Shown one piece after another: positions 1 through 6,677 of a stretch of 9,807 nucleotides of DNA. The number at the start of each line of letters is the position of its first letter. Within the stretch, counting starts at the first letter, position 1. Both the position numbers and the translations under genes were made by a program. The DNA is from JAQVSV01 sp041667045 (lineage in GTDB: Bacteria; Elusimicrobiota; Elusimicrobia; Elusimicrobiales; Elusimicrobiaceae), in the NCBI GenBank assembly GCA_041667045.1, contig JBAYFS010000077.1, positions 1 through 9,807 of the forward strand, given 5' to 3'. Below the pieces are notes generated by a model that did not search any database, was not told the DNA's origin, and saw only the letters and a list, made by a program, of their open reading frames with translations.

Positions 1-9
1 AAGCCCGGT

Positions 10-1584
10 ATGAACGACCAACACCGCTCTTTAATAACTGAAATTTCAGCTTTGGCGAACCCGACACGCACGGAAGAACGCGACAGGGAAGCCGTTCTTT
101 ACATGGCGGAGCGGGACATCGCGCGCACGGCGGCGTTCCTGCACGAGAGCAAAGCCGCGCGGCTGGTCTGCATAGCGGCTTCGGACAACAGGCAAAAAAA
201 CGGCTCTTTCAACCTGGACTACGTTTTTTCGCTCGACCGGGCCGGCCTGTTCGTTACGCTTTCCTCCGCGCTGCCGCAGGATAATCCGGAAACGGCGTCC
301 ATCTCCTCCGTTGTCCCCGCGGCAAATGTTTTCGAGCGGGAGGCGGCGGAATTTTTCGGCATCCGCTTCACCGGCAGTCCCGACGCGCGCAGGCTTCTCC
401 TGCACGACGACTGGCCGGCGGACTTCTTTCCGCTCCGCAAAGACGCCGTAGAACGCAAAGGCCCCAAACCCGAACCGTTCCGGTTTTTAAAAGTCGAAGG
501 CGAGGGGATTTTTGAAATTCCCGTAGGACCCGTTCACGCGGGAATAATTGAGCCGGGGCACTTCCGGTTCAGCGTGGCGGGCGAGCCGATAATCAATCTG
601 GAAATAAAACTTGGCTACGTCCACAAGGGCATTGAAAAACAGGCCGAAACGCTTACCGCCGCCGAAGGCGTGAAACTCGCCGAACGGATTTCGGGCGACG
701 CATCGTTCGCGCACAGCCTAGCTTTCTGCCAGGCGGCCGAGAAACTCGGCGGAATCTCCGTTCCTGCCCGGGGCAGCGCCCTGCGCGTTATCTTCGCGGA
801 GATGGAGCGGCTTTACACTCATTTCGGCGATATCGCGGGCATAGCGACGGACGTGGGCTTCGTGTTCGGCGCGGCGCAGATGCTCCGTCTGCGCGAACTG
901 GTTCTGCAGCAGAATAAAACGCTTTACGGGCACCGGCTTTTGCGCGGCGTAAACACCGTAGGCGGCGTGGCTAAGGATATTGATGAAGTGGGTCTGGAAG
1001 GACTGGAAGCTTTCCTGTTCGCGCTCATTTCTGAATATAAGGAAACCGAGGACCTGCTCGTGCACACGGACACGCTGATAGACCGTATCGAAAAAACAGG
1101 CACGGTTAAAAAGAAAACCGCCTCCGCGCTCGGCGCGGTGGGCCCGGCGGCGCGGGCCTGCGGCATCAACACCGATTTAAGGCGCGATTTTCCGTATTGT
1201 TCCTATGATGAGATAAAATTTAAAGTGCCGCTCAAGTCCGGCGGCGACGTGGCGTGCAGAATGGCCGTTAAAATAGCCGAGGTTTACGAATCCATCGGGA
1301 TAATAAGCCCCCTGATAGTAAATCTGCCGGACGGCCCGATCTGCTCCGCCGGGAAACCTGTTATCAAACAAGGCTCGGCAATGGGCTGGGCGGAATCTTC
1401 GCGCGGCGAAATAGTGCACCGCCTGACCTGCGGCGCGGACGGAAGAATAGAGCGGCTTAAAATCAAATCCCCGTCGTTCGTCAACTGGACGCTGCTGCCC
1501 TGGGCCGTGCGGGGCGACATCGTGCCCGATTTCCCGCTGGTGAACAAAAGTTTTAATCTCTCTTATTCCGGCAATGACAGGTGA
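10..1584 (+). CDS. ehrL: Hydrogenase-related large subunit (NuoC-NuoD / HycE-like fusion) lacking the NiFe-site cysteines
   Basis: This is the catalytic-position subunit of a membrane complex in the complex I / group 4 [NiFe]-hydrogenase superfamily, 524 aa. Residues about 1-150 are NuoC-like, with the signature EREAAEFFGI at 109-118 followed by RRLLLHDDWP and PLRKD. Residues about 160-524 are NuoD/HycE-like, with GPVHAGIIEPGHF at 173-185 and LGYVHKGIE at 201-209. In true hydrogenases the N-terminal nickel motif reads RxCGxCxxxH; here it is RISGDASFAH (226-235), so the cysteines are S228 and A231. The C-terminal DPCxxC motif is NLSYSG (516-521), giving S518 and G521. No CxxC exists anywhere in the protein. 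This matches energy-converting hydrogenase-related (Ehr) complexes; the symbol is borrowed from that class. The small subunit follows 3 bases after the stop. The frame stays open to the left edge, so the true start could lie upstream; no Shine-Dalgarno is visible in the 9 bases available. Family is secure; the reaction catalysed is unknown. Confidence 0.9.
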   Translation: MNDQHRSLITEISALANPTRTEERDREAVLYMAERDIARTAAFLHESKAARLVCIAASDNRQKNGSFNLDYVFSLDRAGLFVTLSSALPQDNPETASISSVVPAANVFEREAAEFFGIRFTGSPDARRLLLHDDWPADFFPLRKDAVERKGPKPEPFRFLKVEGEGIFEIPVGPVHAGIIEPGHFRFSVAGEPIINLEIKLGYVHKGIEKQAETLTAAEGVKLAERISGDASFAHSLAFCQAAEKLGGISVPARGSALRVIFAEMERLYTHFGDIAGIATDVGFVFGAAQMLRLRELVLQQNKTLYGHRLLRGVNTVGGVAKDIDEVGLEGLEAFLFALISEYKETEDLLVHTDTLIDRIEKTGTVKKKTASALGAVGPAARACGINTDLRRDFPYCSYDEIKFKVPLKSGGDVACRMAVKIAEVYESIGIISPLIVNLPDGPICSAGKPVIKQGSAMGWAESSRGEIVHRLTCGADGRIERLKIKSPSFVNWTLLPWAVRGDIVPDFPLVNKSFNLSYSGNDR

Positions 1585-1587
1585 GCT

Positions 1588-2100
1588 ATGTTGTCAATAA
1601 TAAAACGCAATATTAAAACAGGCAGTCCGACCGTTGAGATAAAACCTGACGCCCGGGAATTTGAAGCCCTTGGCGCGGAACTGCGGGCCAAACTGAAAAA
1701 ACTGGGCCGCTCCCTGCATATCAGGGAAGTGGACGCTGGCTCCTGCAACGGCTGCGAGCTGGAAATAACCGGTTTAAGCAATCCTGTTTACGATATCGAG
1801 CGGTTCGGCGTCCACTTCGTGGCCTCGCCGCGCCACGCCGACGTTCTGCTTGTCGCCGGACCCGTCACAAAACAGATGAAACTCGCCCTGCAAAAAACTT
1901 ATGAAGCCACGCCGGACCCGCGTATCGTGATAGCCTGCGGAGAATGCGCCGGCAACTGCGGCGTTTTCAAGAATAATTACGCCGTAGCGGGGCCGGTTGA
2001 CTCCGTTATCCCGGTGGACATAAAAATACCGGGATGCCCCCCGGAACCGGCAGCGATAATCAGGGCTATCCTGTCAGCGCTGGATAAGCAGACTTCGTAA
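1588..2100 (+). CDS. ehrS: Hydrogenase-related small subunit (NuoB / HycG-like), iron-sulfur protein
   Basis: This 170-aa protein is the partner of the preceding large subunit and belongs to the NuoB/HycG/HyfI family, which carries the proximal [4Fe-4S] cluster at the interface with the large subunit. Cysteine ligands are visible as CNGC (C53, C56), the GEC motif (C120) and the PGCPP motif (C150). C117 and C124 flank C120 and are extra cysteines, so the third ligand is assigned by analogy to the GxC motif of the family. There is no signal peptide and no transmembrane segment, as expected for a cytoplasmic-side subunit of an energy-converting complex. The length fits a compact HycG/NuoB core, without the long extensions of periplasmic hydrogenase small subunits. 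The ATG lies 3 bases after the stop of the large subunit, and an AGGTGAG element (1579-1585) overlaps that stop, suggesting translational coupling. The 3' end overlaps the convergent transporter gene by 27 bases. Confidence 0.93.
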   Translation: MLSIIKRNIKTGSPTVEIKPDAREFEALGAELRAKLKKLGRSLHIREVDAGSCNGCELEITGLSNPVYDIERFGVHFVASPRHADVLLVAGPVTKQMKLALQKTYEATPDPRIVIACGECAGNCGVFKNNYAVAGPVDSVIPVDIKIPGCPPEPAAIIRAILSALDKQTS

Positions 2101-3366
2101 ATCAAAAACCTTGAGCAGGAAGCCGCGCGCGCCCAAGCTGCGGTTCACGGGCTCCTTAACCTTCAGAAACAGAAATCCGGCGGACATCCGCCCGATCATC
2201 GAAATAATAAGCAGCCACACAAACGGCTCGGCATTCGGGAAAAACCGGGGCAGGTGCTTGTAGAACAGCCCGCCGGCGATACTGCCGGCGAATTGCGCCA
2301 CGCCGATAGTCATGCCGAAAAAAGCCAGATATTTCGTCCGTAAAGACGGGGCCGCGCTGTCATACATGAAATTGCTCACCCCGCGCGCGTAAGCGGCCCA
2401 CGACACGCCCGCGATAAATTCCACCAGGCATAAAAAATACCAGTCCGTAAAAAGAGCCCACAAAAGCGGTACCACCGGCAGCACCACCGCAGTTACCGCC
2501 ATGACGTTGCGAGAGCCGTGCTCGTCGGCCATTCTGCCCCAGAAGCCGGAGAACGCGTAAGTGGTAAGCTGGCCCGACATTATGACAGCCGTATACTGCC
2601 AGTAATTGAAATTCAGCCGCTCCAGCATGTAAACGGAAAAAAACGGCGCGGACACAAACGTAAAGGCCATCAACACCGAGCAGCCAGCCGCAAACCGCCA
2701 TATATTCCCTTTCGCTTCGCCGCTTATGAAATCGAAATAATCCACGTCCTCCCGCTTGTCCTCCCGGTAAGGCGGCTCGTACATCTGGGCGACATAGTAA
2801 ACCGACCCGAACCGCGCGACAGCCGCCGCCAGAAGCAAAGCCGCAAACCCTATGCCCGCGTTTTGCGAATTAAGCTGCAAAATTCCGCCCGCCACCAGCC
2901 CGAAAAACACCAGAGCGACACCCAGCAGGCTTTCGCGCCAGCCTATATAGCCGCCGCGCCTGCGCACCGGCAGATATTCCGCCATCAGGCTGGACCAGGC
3001 CGGCAGCCCCATCAGCCCGGCCGCTATGTAAATGGATATCGCCGCGATAAGGAGATACAACCCGGCATCGCGCCTCATGAACGCGCAGGCCGACGCGGCA
3101 AGCAGAACAAACGCCTGCATGTAAATCGCCAGCAGAACTATTTTTCTGCGGTTTTTCCAGCGGCGTAAAAGGTAATCAACGAAAAAAAGAAGAAACGAAC
3201 CCAGCAGAACGGGAAACGCCTTTAAAAACCCCTGTTCCAGCACGCCGGCGCCAAGAAAAATGGCGAAGGGCAGATAATAGGAATCCGTGAAACCGGTCAT
3301 GAGAGACCAGCAGAATCCGTCCTTGAGCGAGAAACGCAGGCTGTCACGCGCGTGGAAAGTCCTCAT
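2074..3366 (-). CDS. Major facilitator superfamily transporter, substrate unknown
   Basis: This is a 430-aa integral membrane protein with about 12 hydrophobic segments in two halves, separated by a charged cytoplasmic loop near residues 196-222 (rich in E, D, K and R). A motif-A-like loop, GRMADEHGSR, sits at 277-286 at the start of the second half, the diagnostic MFS signature between helices 8 and 9. The equivalent first-half loop (RRWKNRRK, 68-75) is basic but degenerate. EYLPVRRRGGYIGWRESLLG (130-149) resembles the loop after helix 4 in a group of poorly characterised bacterial MFS proteins. It should sit in the inner membrane. It is divergent from the GH13 gene, so a saccharide substrate is possible, but nothing in the sequence fixes the substrate. 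The start has no Shine-Dalgarno. The 3' end runs 27 bases into the convergent small-subunit gene, and I see no terminator between them. Confidence 0.88.
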   Translation of the reverse strand: MRTFHARDSLRFSLKDGFCWSLMTGFTDSYYLPFAIFLGAGVLEQGFLKAFPVLLGSFLLFFVDYLLRRWKNRRKIVLLAIYMQAFVLLAASACAFMRRDAGLYLLIAAISIYIAAGLMGLPAWSSLMAEYLPVRRRGGYIGWRESLLGVALVFFGLVAGGILQLNSQNAGIGFAALLLAAAVARFGSVYYVAQMYEPPYREDKREDVDYFDFISGEAKGNIWRFAAGCSVLMAFTFVSAPFFSVYMLERLNFNYWQYTAVIMSGQLTTYAFSGFWGRMADEHGSRNVMAVTAVVLPVVPLLWALFTDWYFLCLVEFIAGVSWAAYARGVSNFMYDSAAPSLRTKYLAFFGMTIGVAQFAGSIAGGLFYKHLPRFFPNAEPFVWLLIISMIGRMSAGFLFLKVKEPVNRSLGARGFLLKVFDLRSLLIQR

Positions 3367-3372
3367 ACATAT

Positions 3373-3378
3373 ATTTTA
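3373..3378 (-). promoter_or_regulatory. Candidate -10 box for the MFS gene, leaderless geometry
   Basis: On the minus strand TAAAAT is followed by 6 bases and then the ATG of the transporter, so transcription would start at or within a base of the start codon. No Shine-Dalgarno is present between the box and the ATG. No good -35 hexamer is seen 16-18 bases upstream, so this is a weak call resting on position and the TANNNT pattern. Confidence 0.4.
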
Positions 3379-3422
3379 CCCCAAAAGCGACGGTTCACAG
3401 ACGGAAAGGTTGTCGAAAATGT

Positions 3423-3428
3423 TAGAAT
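3423..3428 (+). promoter_or_regulatory. Candidate -10 box for the GH13 gene, leaderless geometry
   Basis: TAGAAT is followed by 6 bases (TTTAGC) and then the ATG at 3435, the same spacing as the box on the other strand. There is no Shine-Dalgarno upstream of the ATG. The 16-18-base position upstream has no recognisable -35 element. TTCACA at 3394-3399 and TTGTCG at 3410-3415 are at the wrong distances. Confidence 0.4.
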
Positions 3429-3434
3429 TTTAGC

Positions 3435-5168
3435 ATGAAAGAACATATTTCAACGCCGGATTGGGCGAAAGACGCGGTTTGGTATCAGATTTTCCCAGAA
3501 CGCTTCCGCAACGGAGACCGAAACAACGATCCGGATTCCCAACATTTAAGCGAAGGTTCGGCCGAATGCTGGCGGATTAAAGACTGGGGCGGCGACTGGT
3601 ACGCCGTGGACGAGTGGGAAGAAAAAGCGGGCGGATTCTTCCGCTCCGTAGGGTTGCGCCGCTACGGGGGCGATTTGCAGGGCATTATTGACAAGCTGGA
3701 TTATCTGGCGGATTTAGGTGTTACCGCGCTGTATTTAAATCCTGTTTTCCGCTCCGGCTCGGCACATAAATACGACGGGAAATGTTTTCACCACATAGAG
3801 GAAACCTTCGGGCCGGACCCGGAAGGCGACCGGCGACTTCTGGCTTCCGCCAATGAAACGGACGACCCCGCCACCTGGCTGTGGACTTCCGCAGACCGTT
3901 TGTTTTTGAAACTTATAACCGAAGCGCACTGCCGCAACCTTAAGGTAATAATTGACGGTGTGTTCAACCACTGCGGGCGTGATTTTTTCGCTTTCGAGGA
4001 CTTGCTTAAAAACAGGCAAAAATCCGGCTATAAAAGCTGGTACAACATAACCGCCTGGACCGACAGCCTGCCCGACGGGTTTGAATACAAAGGCTGGGAA
4101 AATTACCATTATCTGCCCGAATTCCGGCGCGACCAAAACAATGTTGATGACAGCTATAAAAACTATGTTTTCAACATAACCCGCCGCTGGCTCAAGCCCG
4201 ACGGAATTGTTGAAAACGGCGTTGACGGCTGGCGGCTTGACGTGGCGCCCTGCATGCCGGACGGATTCTGGAAAGACTGGCGCAAATGTGTTAAAGCCGA
4301 AAACCCGGACGCTTATATCGCGGCCGAAATTTCCACCCACCGTCCCGAATATATGGCCGGGGATGAGTTTGACGCCTGTATGAATTACCAATGGGCCTTC
4401 ACCTGCGTTGACTTTTTCGCCAACAAGAAAAATAAAATAAACGCCGCGCAGTTTGATGAGAAACTCGATGTTTTAAGAAAAGACTACGCGCCCGAAACCT
4501 GTCAGGCGATGATGAATCTGCTTTCCTCGCACGACACGCCCCGCATGAGAACCCTGTTCGCCAACCCCGACCGCAACTATCACGGGTTGGACCAGAAATC
4601 AGCCGCCAACTCGCGCGTTTATGACAGCCATGACTACCAACTTGACCGCGGCACCGCCGAACAAAAAAAAGCGCAGCTGCTGTTTATGCTTTTTCAAATG
4701 TGCTATGTGGGCGCGCCAATGATTTATTACGGCGACGAACTGGGTATGACCGGCGCCAACGATCCCGATTGCCGCAAGCCCATGCTTTGGCCCGATATCG
4801 GTTATGCGCGGGAAACCGCGCACCCCATACCGGGCAAAACCGGCCCGTGTGAAGCAAACGAACCGGACAGCGAAATTTTTAATTTTTACAAAACGCTGAT
4901 AAAGATACGGAAAAGCGAAATCTGCCTGCGCCGGGGCTCGGTTGAAACCCTTGCGGCCGATGACGCAATGTTTGTTTTCGCCCGCGCCTATAAAGAGGAA
5001 AGACTTATCGTCGCTCTTAACAATGGCGCGGAAACCGGGCAGGTTGAAATAAAGGCGGGAAACGTAACCGACCTGTTAAGCGGGGAAAAATTTGTTCCGG
5101 ATTCACGGGGAACCGTTTGTTTGAATTTGAGGGCGTATTCGGCCGTCATTCTTGCCGGACGGCAATAA
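3435..5168 (+). CDS. Cytoplasmic GH13 alpha-amylase-family glycosidase (neopullulanase/cyclomaltodextrinase-like)
   Basis: This 577-aa retaining alpha-glucan hydrolase has the conserved GH13 regions in order: DGVFNH (174-179, region I), GWRLD (265-269, nucleophile D269), AAE (296-298, acid/base E298) and SSHD (364-367, transition-state stabiliser D367). The N-terminus (WYQIFPERFRNGD, 16-28) leads straight into the catalytic barrel, so the N-terminal CBM34 domain of classical neopullulanases is absent. A tryptophan-rich insertion (CWRIKDWGGDWYAVDEWEE, 45-63) and a second insertion around 127-153 precede region I; both occur in a GH13 group I associate with neopullulanase-like enzymes. YYGDELGM (431-438) and a C-terminal beta domain (about 500-577) complete the fold. 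No signal peptide is present, so maltodextrins or glycogen-derived oligosaccharides in the cytoplasm are the likely substrates. Alternatives are an alpha-glucosidase or a transglycosylase. The start is the only suitable ATG but has no Shine-Dalgarno. Confidence 0.92.
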   Translation: MKEHISTPDWAKDAVWYQIFPERFRNGDRNNDPDSQHLSEGSAECWRIKDWGGDWYAVDEWEEKAGGFFRSVGLRRYGGDLQGIIDKLDYLADLGVTALYLNPVFRSGSAHKYDGKCFHHIEETFGPDPEGDRRLLASANETDDPATWLWTSADRLFLKLITEAHCRNLKVIIDGVFNHCGRDFFAFEDLLKNRQKSGYKSWYNITAWTDSLPDGFEYKGWENYHYLPEFRRDQNNVDDSYKNYVFNITRRWLKPDGIVENGVDGWRLDVAPCMPDGFWKDWRKCVKAENPDAYIAAEISTHRPEYMAGDEFDACMNYQWAFTCVDFFANKKNKINAAQFDEKLDVLRKDYAPETCQAMMNLLSSHDTPRMRTLFANPDRNYHGLDQKSAANSRVYDSHDYQLDRGTAEQKKAQLLFMLFQMCYVGAPMIYYGDELGMTGANDPDCRKPMLWPDIGYARETAHPIPGKTGPCEANEPDSEIFNFYKTLIKIRKSEICLRRGSVETLAADDAMFVFARAYKEERLIVALNNGAETGQVEIKAGNVTDLLSGEKFVPDSRGTVCLNLRAYSAVILAGRQ

Positions 5169-5225
5169 CGACGTTGGACCCTGGCATGACTGGAAGTTTT
5201 TTGGCAGAACAGTCAGCCGTGAAAA

Positions 5226-5250
5226 CCGGCGCGGCGGTTGCGCGCGCCGG
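5226..5250. repeat. GC-rich inverted repeat in the promoter region of the exported-protein gene
   Basis: CCGGCGCG (5226-5233) and CGCGCCGG (5243-5250) are perfect reverse complements around a 9-base spacer. It ends 7 bases before the TATAAT box at 5258, so it covers where a -35 element would sit. No T-tract follows on the plus strand, so it is not a standard terminator for the GH13 gene. On the minus strand it is followed by only TTTTC. An operator is possible. Confidence 0.5.
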
Positions 5251-5257
5251 AATAATA

Positions 5258-5263
5258 TATAAT
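5258..5263 (+). promoter_or_regulatory. Candidate -10 box (TATAAT) for the exported-protein gene
   Basis: A perfect consensus TATAAT lies 31 bases before the chosen ATG at 5295. The -35 region is poor: CGGTTG at 5235-5240 has 17-base spacing, and TTGCGC at 5238-5243 has only 14. The start would fall near 5270, leaving a leader of about 25 bases. That argues against the ATG at 5274, which would be almost at the transcript end. Confidence 0.5.
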
Positions 5264-5282
5264 TACTTATGTTATGAACAGC

Positions 5283-5287
5283 AGGAG
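5283..5287 (+). promoter_or_regulatory. Shine-Dalgarno AGGAG that fixes the start at 5295
   Basis: AGGAG is 7 bases before the ATG at 5295, which is ideal spacing. The earlier in-frame ATG at 5274 has no such site. Starting at 5295 also gives a clean signal peptide with the basic residues right at the N-terminus. Confidence 0.75.
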
Positions 5288-5294
5288 TTTGCTT

Positions 5295-5876
5295 ATGCGA
5301 AAAATAGTTTTTGGTTTTCTGGTTTCAGTTATTCTTTGTCCGGCGGTTTTGGCACAGGACCCCGCCGCGGCCCAGCCGGCTCCTTCCGTGTCGGCCGCGC
5401 TTGTGCCCGTCGCGCAAAAAGAACGCGAACGCGCCAAACCGGTTATAGAAGAAGTGCCTCTTCCGCCCTATTCACCCATCGCCGAACAGCTTTCCAGCCA
5501 GCTGAGCGTGCCGCTGCATTTCAGCCAAAACCAGCGCAAGCGGGTGACAAAAGCCGTTGCCCATGATATTGACAATGAGATAATGGACCTCGCCGGAGAA
5601 TACGAAAAAGTCCGCGGTCACACGCGCCGTATCCGCCACGCGCTTAACGACTACAATATGCAGATGTTCATGCTGAAAGCCGATATGTATGAGGATATAC
5701 GCCCGCTTCTGGACGATACCCAGAAAGAAAAACTGGACCATATGGTCTACGGCGGATATTTCAGCATGTACGACAATAACAACAGCGTTTACAAACCGAA
5801 ACCAGTTCCTTCCGAACCGGTGCCGGTTGAAAACAAACAGGAAAATGTAGCGCCCCCTCAGCAGCCTTCAAAGTAA
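5295..5876 (+). CDS. Small exported Spy/CpxP-like protein with proline-rich tail
   Basis: The protein is 193 aa from the chosen ATG (200 aa from the ATG at 5274). It opens with a signal peptide: MRK, then a hydrophobic stretch ending in AVLA, with likely cleavage before QD, so it should be periplasmic. A low-complexity Ala/Pro segment follows. The central part is predicted helical and highly charged, bounded by two motifs resembling the LTxxQ repeats of Spy and CpxP: LHFSQNQRKRV and, about 70 residues later, LLDDTQKEKLDHM. The mature protein has no cysteine. The C-terminal 30 residues are rich in Pro, Val, Lys and Gln without hydrophobic segments. Spy and CpxP are periplasmic chaperone or stress-sensing proteins; that role here is an inference from the layout, not from a confident family match. 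It has its own promoter and Shine-Dalgarno and is followed by a terminator, so it is probably monocistronic. Confidence 0.72.
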   Translation: MRKIVFGFLVSVILCPAVLAQDPAAAQPAPSVSAALVPVAQKERERAKPVIEEVPLPPYSPIAEQLSSQLSVPLHFSQNQRKRVTKAVAHDIDNEIMDLAGEYEKVRGHTRRIRHALNDYNMQMFMLKADMYEDIRPLLDDTQKEKLDHMVYGGYFSMYDNNNSVYKPKPVPSEPVPVENKQENVAPPQQPSK

Positions 5877-5894
5877 ATATATTTGCGCGCAAAG

Positions 5895-5928
5895 AAAACG
5901 CCCGGGTATGTTAATACCCGGGCGTTTT
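5895..5928. terminator. Bidirectional intrinsic terminator
   Basis: AAAACGCCCGGGTA (5895-5908) and TACCCGGGCGTTTT (5915-5928) form a perfect 14-bp stem with the loop TGTTAA. The stem ends in four T on either strand, with CTTT extending the run on the minus strand. It lies 18 bases after the stop of the exported-protein gene and 17 bases beyond the stop of the convergent ccdA, so it can end both transcripts. Confidence 0.92.
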
Positions 5929-5945
5929 GCTGTCTGGATAAATGT

Positions 5946-6659
5946 TCAGAAAATCGCGGATATCGGAACAAAACTCTTAAGAGAAACGAAACTGTTACGG
6001 AAAATAAGCGCTATGCCTATCACCACCAGCAGCATCCCCGCGCCCAAACAGCTGTAATGAATGAACTGTTTGTGCCGGGACAGGAAAGTCAGCGTTCTGG
6101 CGGACGCGAATCCGGCGATGATAAACGGCACCGCCAGCCCGGCTGAAAACACCGCCAGCAAAGCCATCCCGGCAAGCGATGTTTTCTGGGTGGCCGCCAT
6201 AGCCAGAAAACCGGCCAGAATGGGCCCTATGCACGGGCTCCAGCCCGCCGCAAAAGCCATGCCCATAAAAAGCGCGCCCAGATAGCCCGGATGGAATTTG
6301 TTAAGGTGAACCCGCTTTTCATGCTGAAGAATACGCAGGTTGATAAGACCTGTCAGGTGTATACCCAGAATCACGAGCAGTATCCCCGAAATGACCGAGA
6401 TGGCCGAACTGTTTTTAAATATGAACCGGCCCAGCCCGGACGCGGACGCGCCCAAAGCCGTGAACACTATGGTAAAACCCAGCGTGAAGAAGATGGAAGT
6501 TATCCCCGTGCGCCACATGGTTTTGCTGTGGTGCGCGCCGGATTTTATTTCCGAGAAGGACACCCCGCTCATAAGCGAAATATACCCTGGCAAAAGCGGC
6601 AGGATGCAGGGCGAAAAGAACGCCGCGAACCCGCCCAGAAAAGCCGAAAGAAATCTCAT
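5946..6659 (-). CDS. ccdA: CcdA-type thiol-disulfide transporter (cytochrome c biogenesis / DsbD membrane domain family)
   Basis: This 237-aa inner-membrane protein carries six hydrophobic segments and the two hallmark motifs of the CcdA/DsbD-beta family: FFSPCILPLLPGY (14-26, C18) and GWSPCIGPILAG (139-150, C143). These two cysteines pass reducing equivalents from cytoplasmic thioredoxin across the membrane to periplasmic thioredoxin-like proteins, for cytochrome c maturation or oxidative repair. The length is normal for the short CcdA form without the flanking periplasmic domains of DsbD. It is the last gene of an operon, starting 18 bases after the kdsC stop, with GAGG at suitable spacing before the ATG. 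No cytochrome c gene or thioredoxin-fold partner is in the window, so its client is unknown. There is a third cysteine, C204, in the last third. Family assignment is secure. Confidence 0.92.
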   Translation of the reverse strand: MRFLSAFLGGFAAFFSPCILPLLPGYISLMSGVSFSEIKSGAHHSKTMWRTGITSIFFTLGFTIVFTALGASASGLGRFIFKNSSAISVISGILLVILGIHLTGLINLRILQHEKRVHLNKFHPGYLGALFMGMAFAAGWSPCIGPILAGFLAMAATQKTSLAGMALLAVFSAGLAVPFIIAGFASARTLTFLSRHKQFIHYSCLGAGMLLVVIGIALIFRNSFVSLKSFVPISAIF

Positions 6660-6677
6660 GTATGCCTCATTATTTTA

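Noticed and set aside
10..2100. Calling the pair a formate hydrogenlyase or an ordinary NiFe hydrogenase.
   Set aside because: Both nickel-binding CxxC motifs of the large subunit are absent, so the hydrogenase reaction cannot be claimed.
2518..3168. A 216-codon open frame on the plus strand.
   Set aside because: It lies fully antisense to the MFS gene. Its product is rich in His, Arg, Gln and Pro without recognisable motifs, as expected from a complementary-strand shadow of a membrane protein gene.
3735..4391. A 218-codon open frame on the minus strand.
   Set aside because: It is antisense to the GH13 catalytic core, whose active-site motifs are intact. No independent support.
5226..5250. 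Inverted repeat as an intrinsic terminator of the GH13 gene.
   Set aside because: It is followed by AATAATATA rather than a T-run on the plus strand.
5274..5294. Upstream ATG at 5274 as the start of the exported protein.
   Set aside because: It lacks a Shine-Dalgarno and would be only a few bases from the predicted transcript start. The ATG at 5295 has AGGAG at ideal spacing and gives a cleaner signal peptide.
5883..6146. Plus-strand open frame of 87 codons after the terminator.
   Set aside because: It begins inside the region of the bidirectional terminator and runs antisense to ccdA. Its product has no motif.
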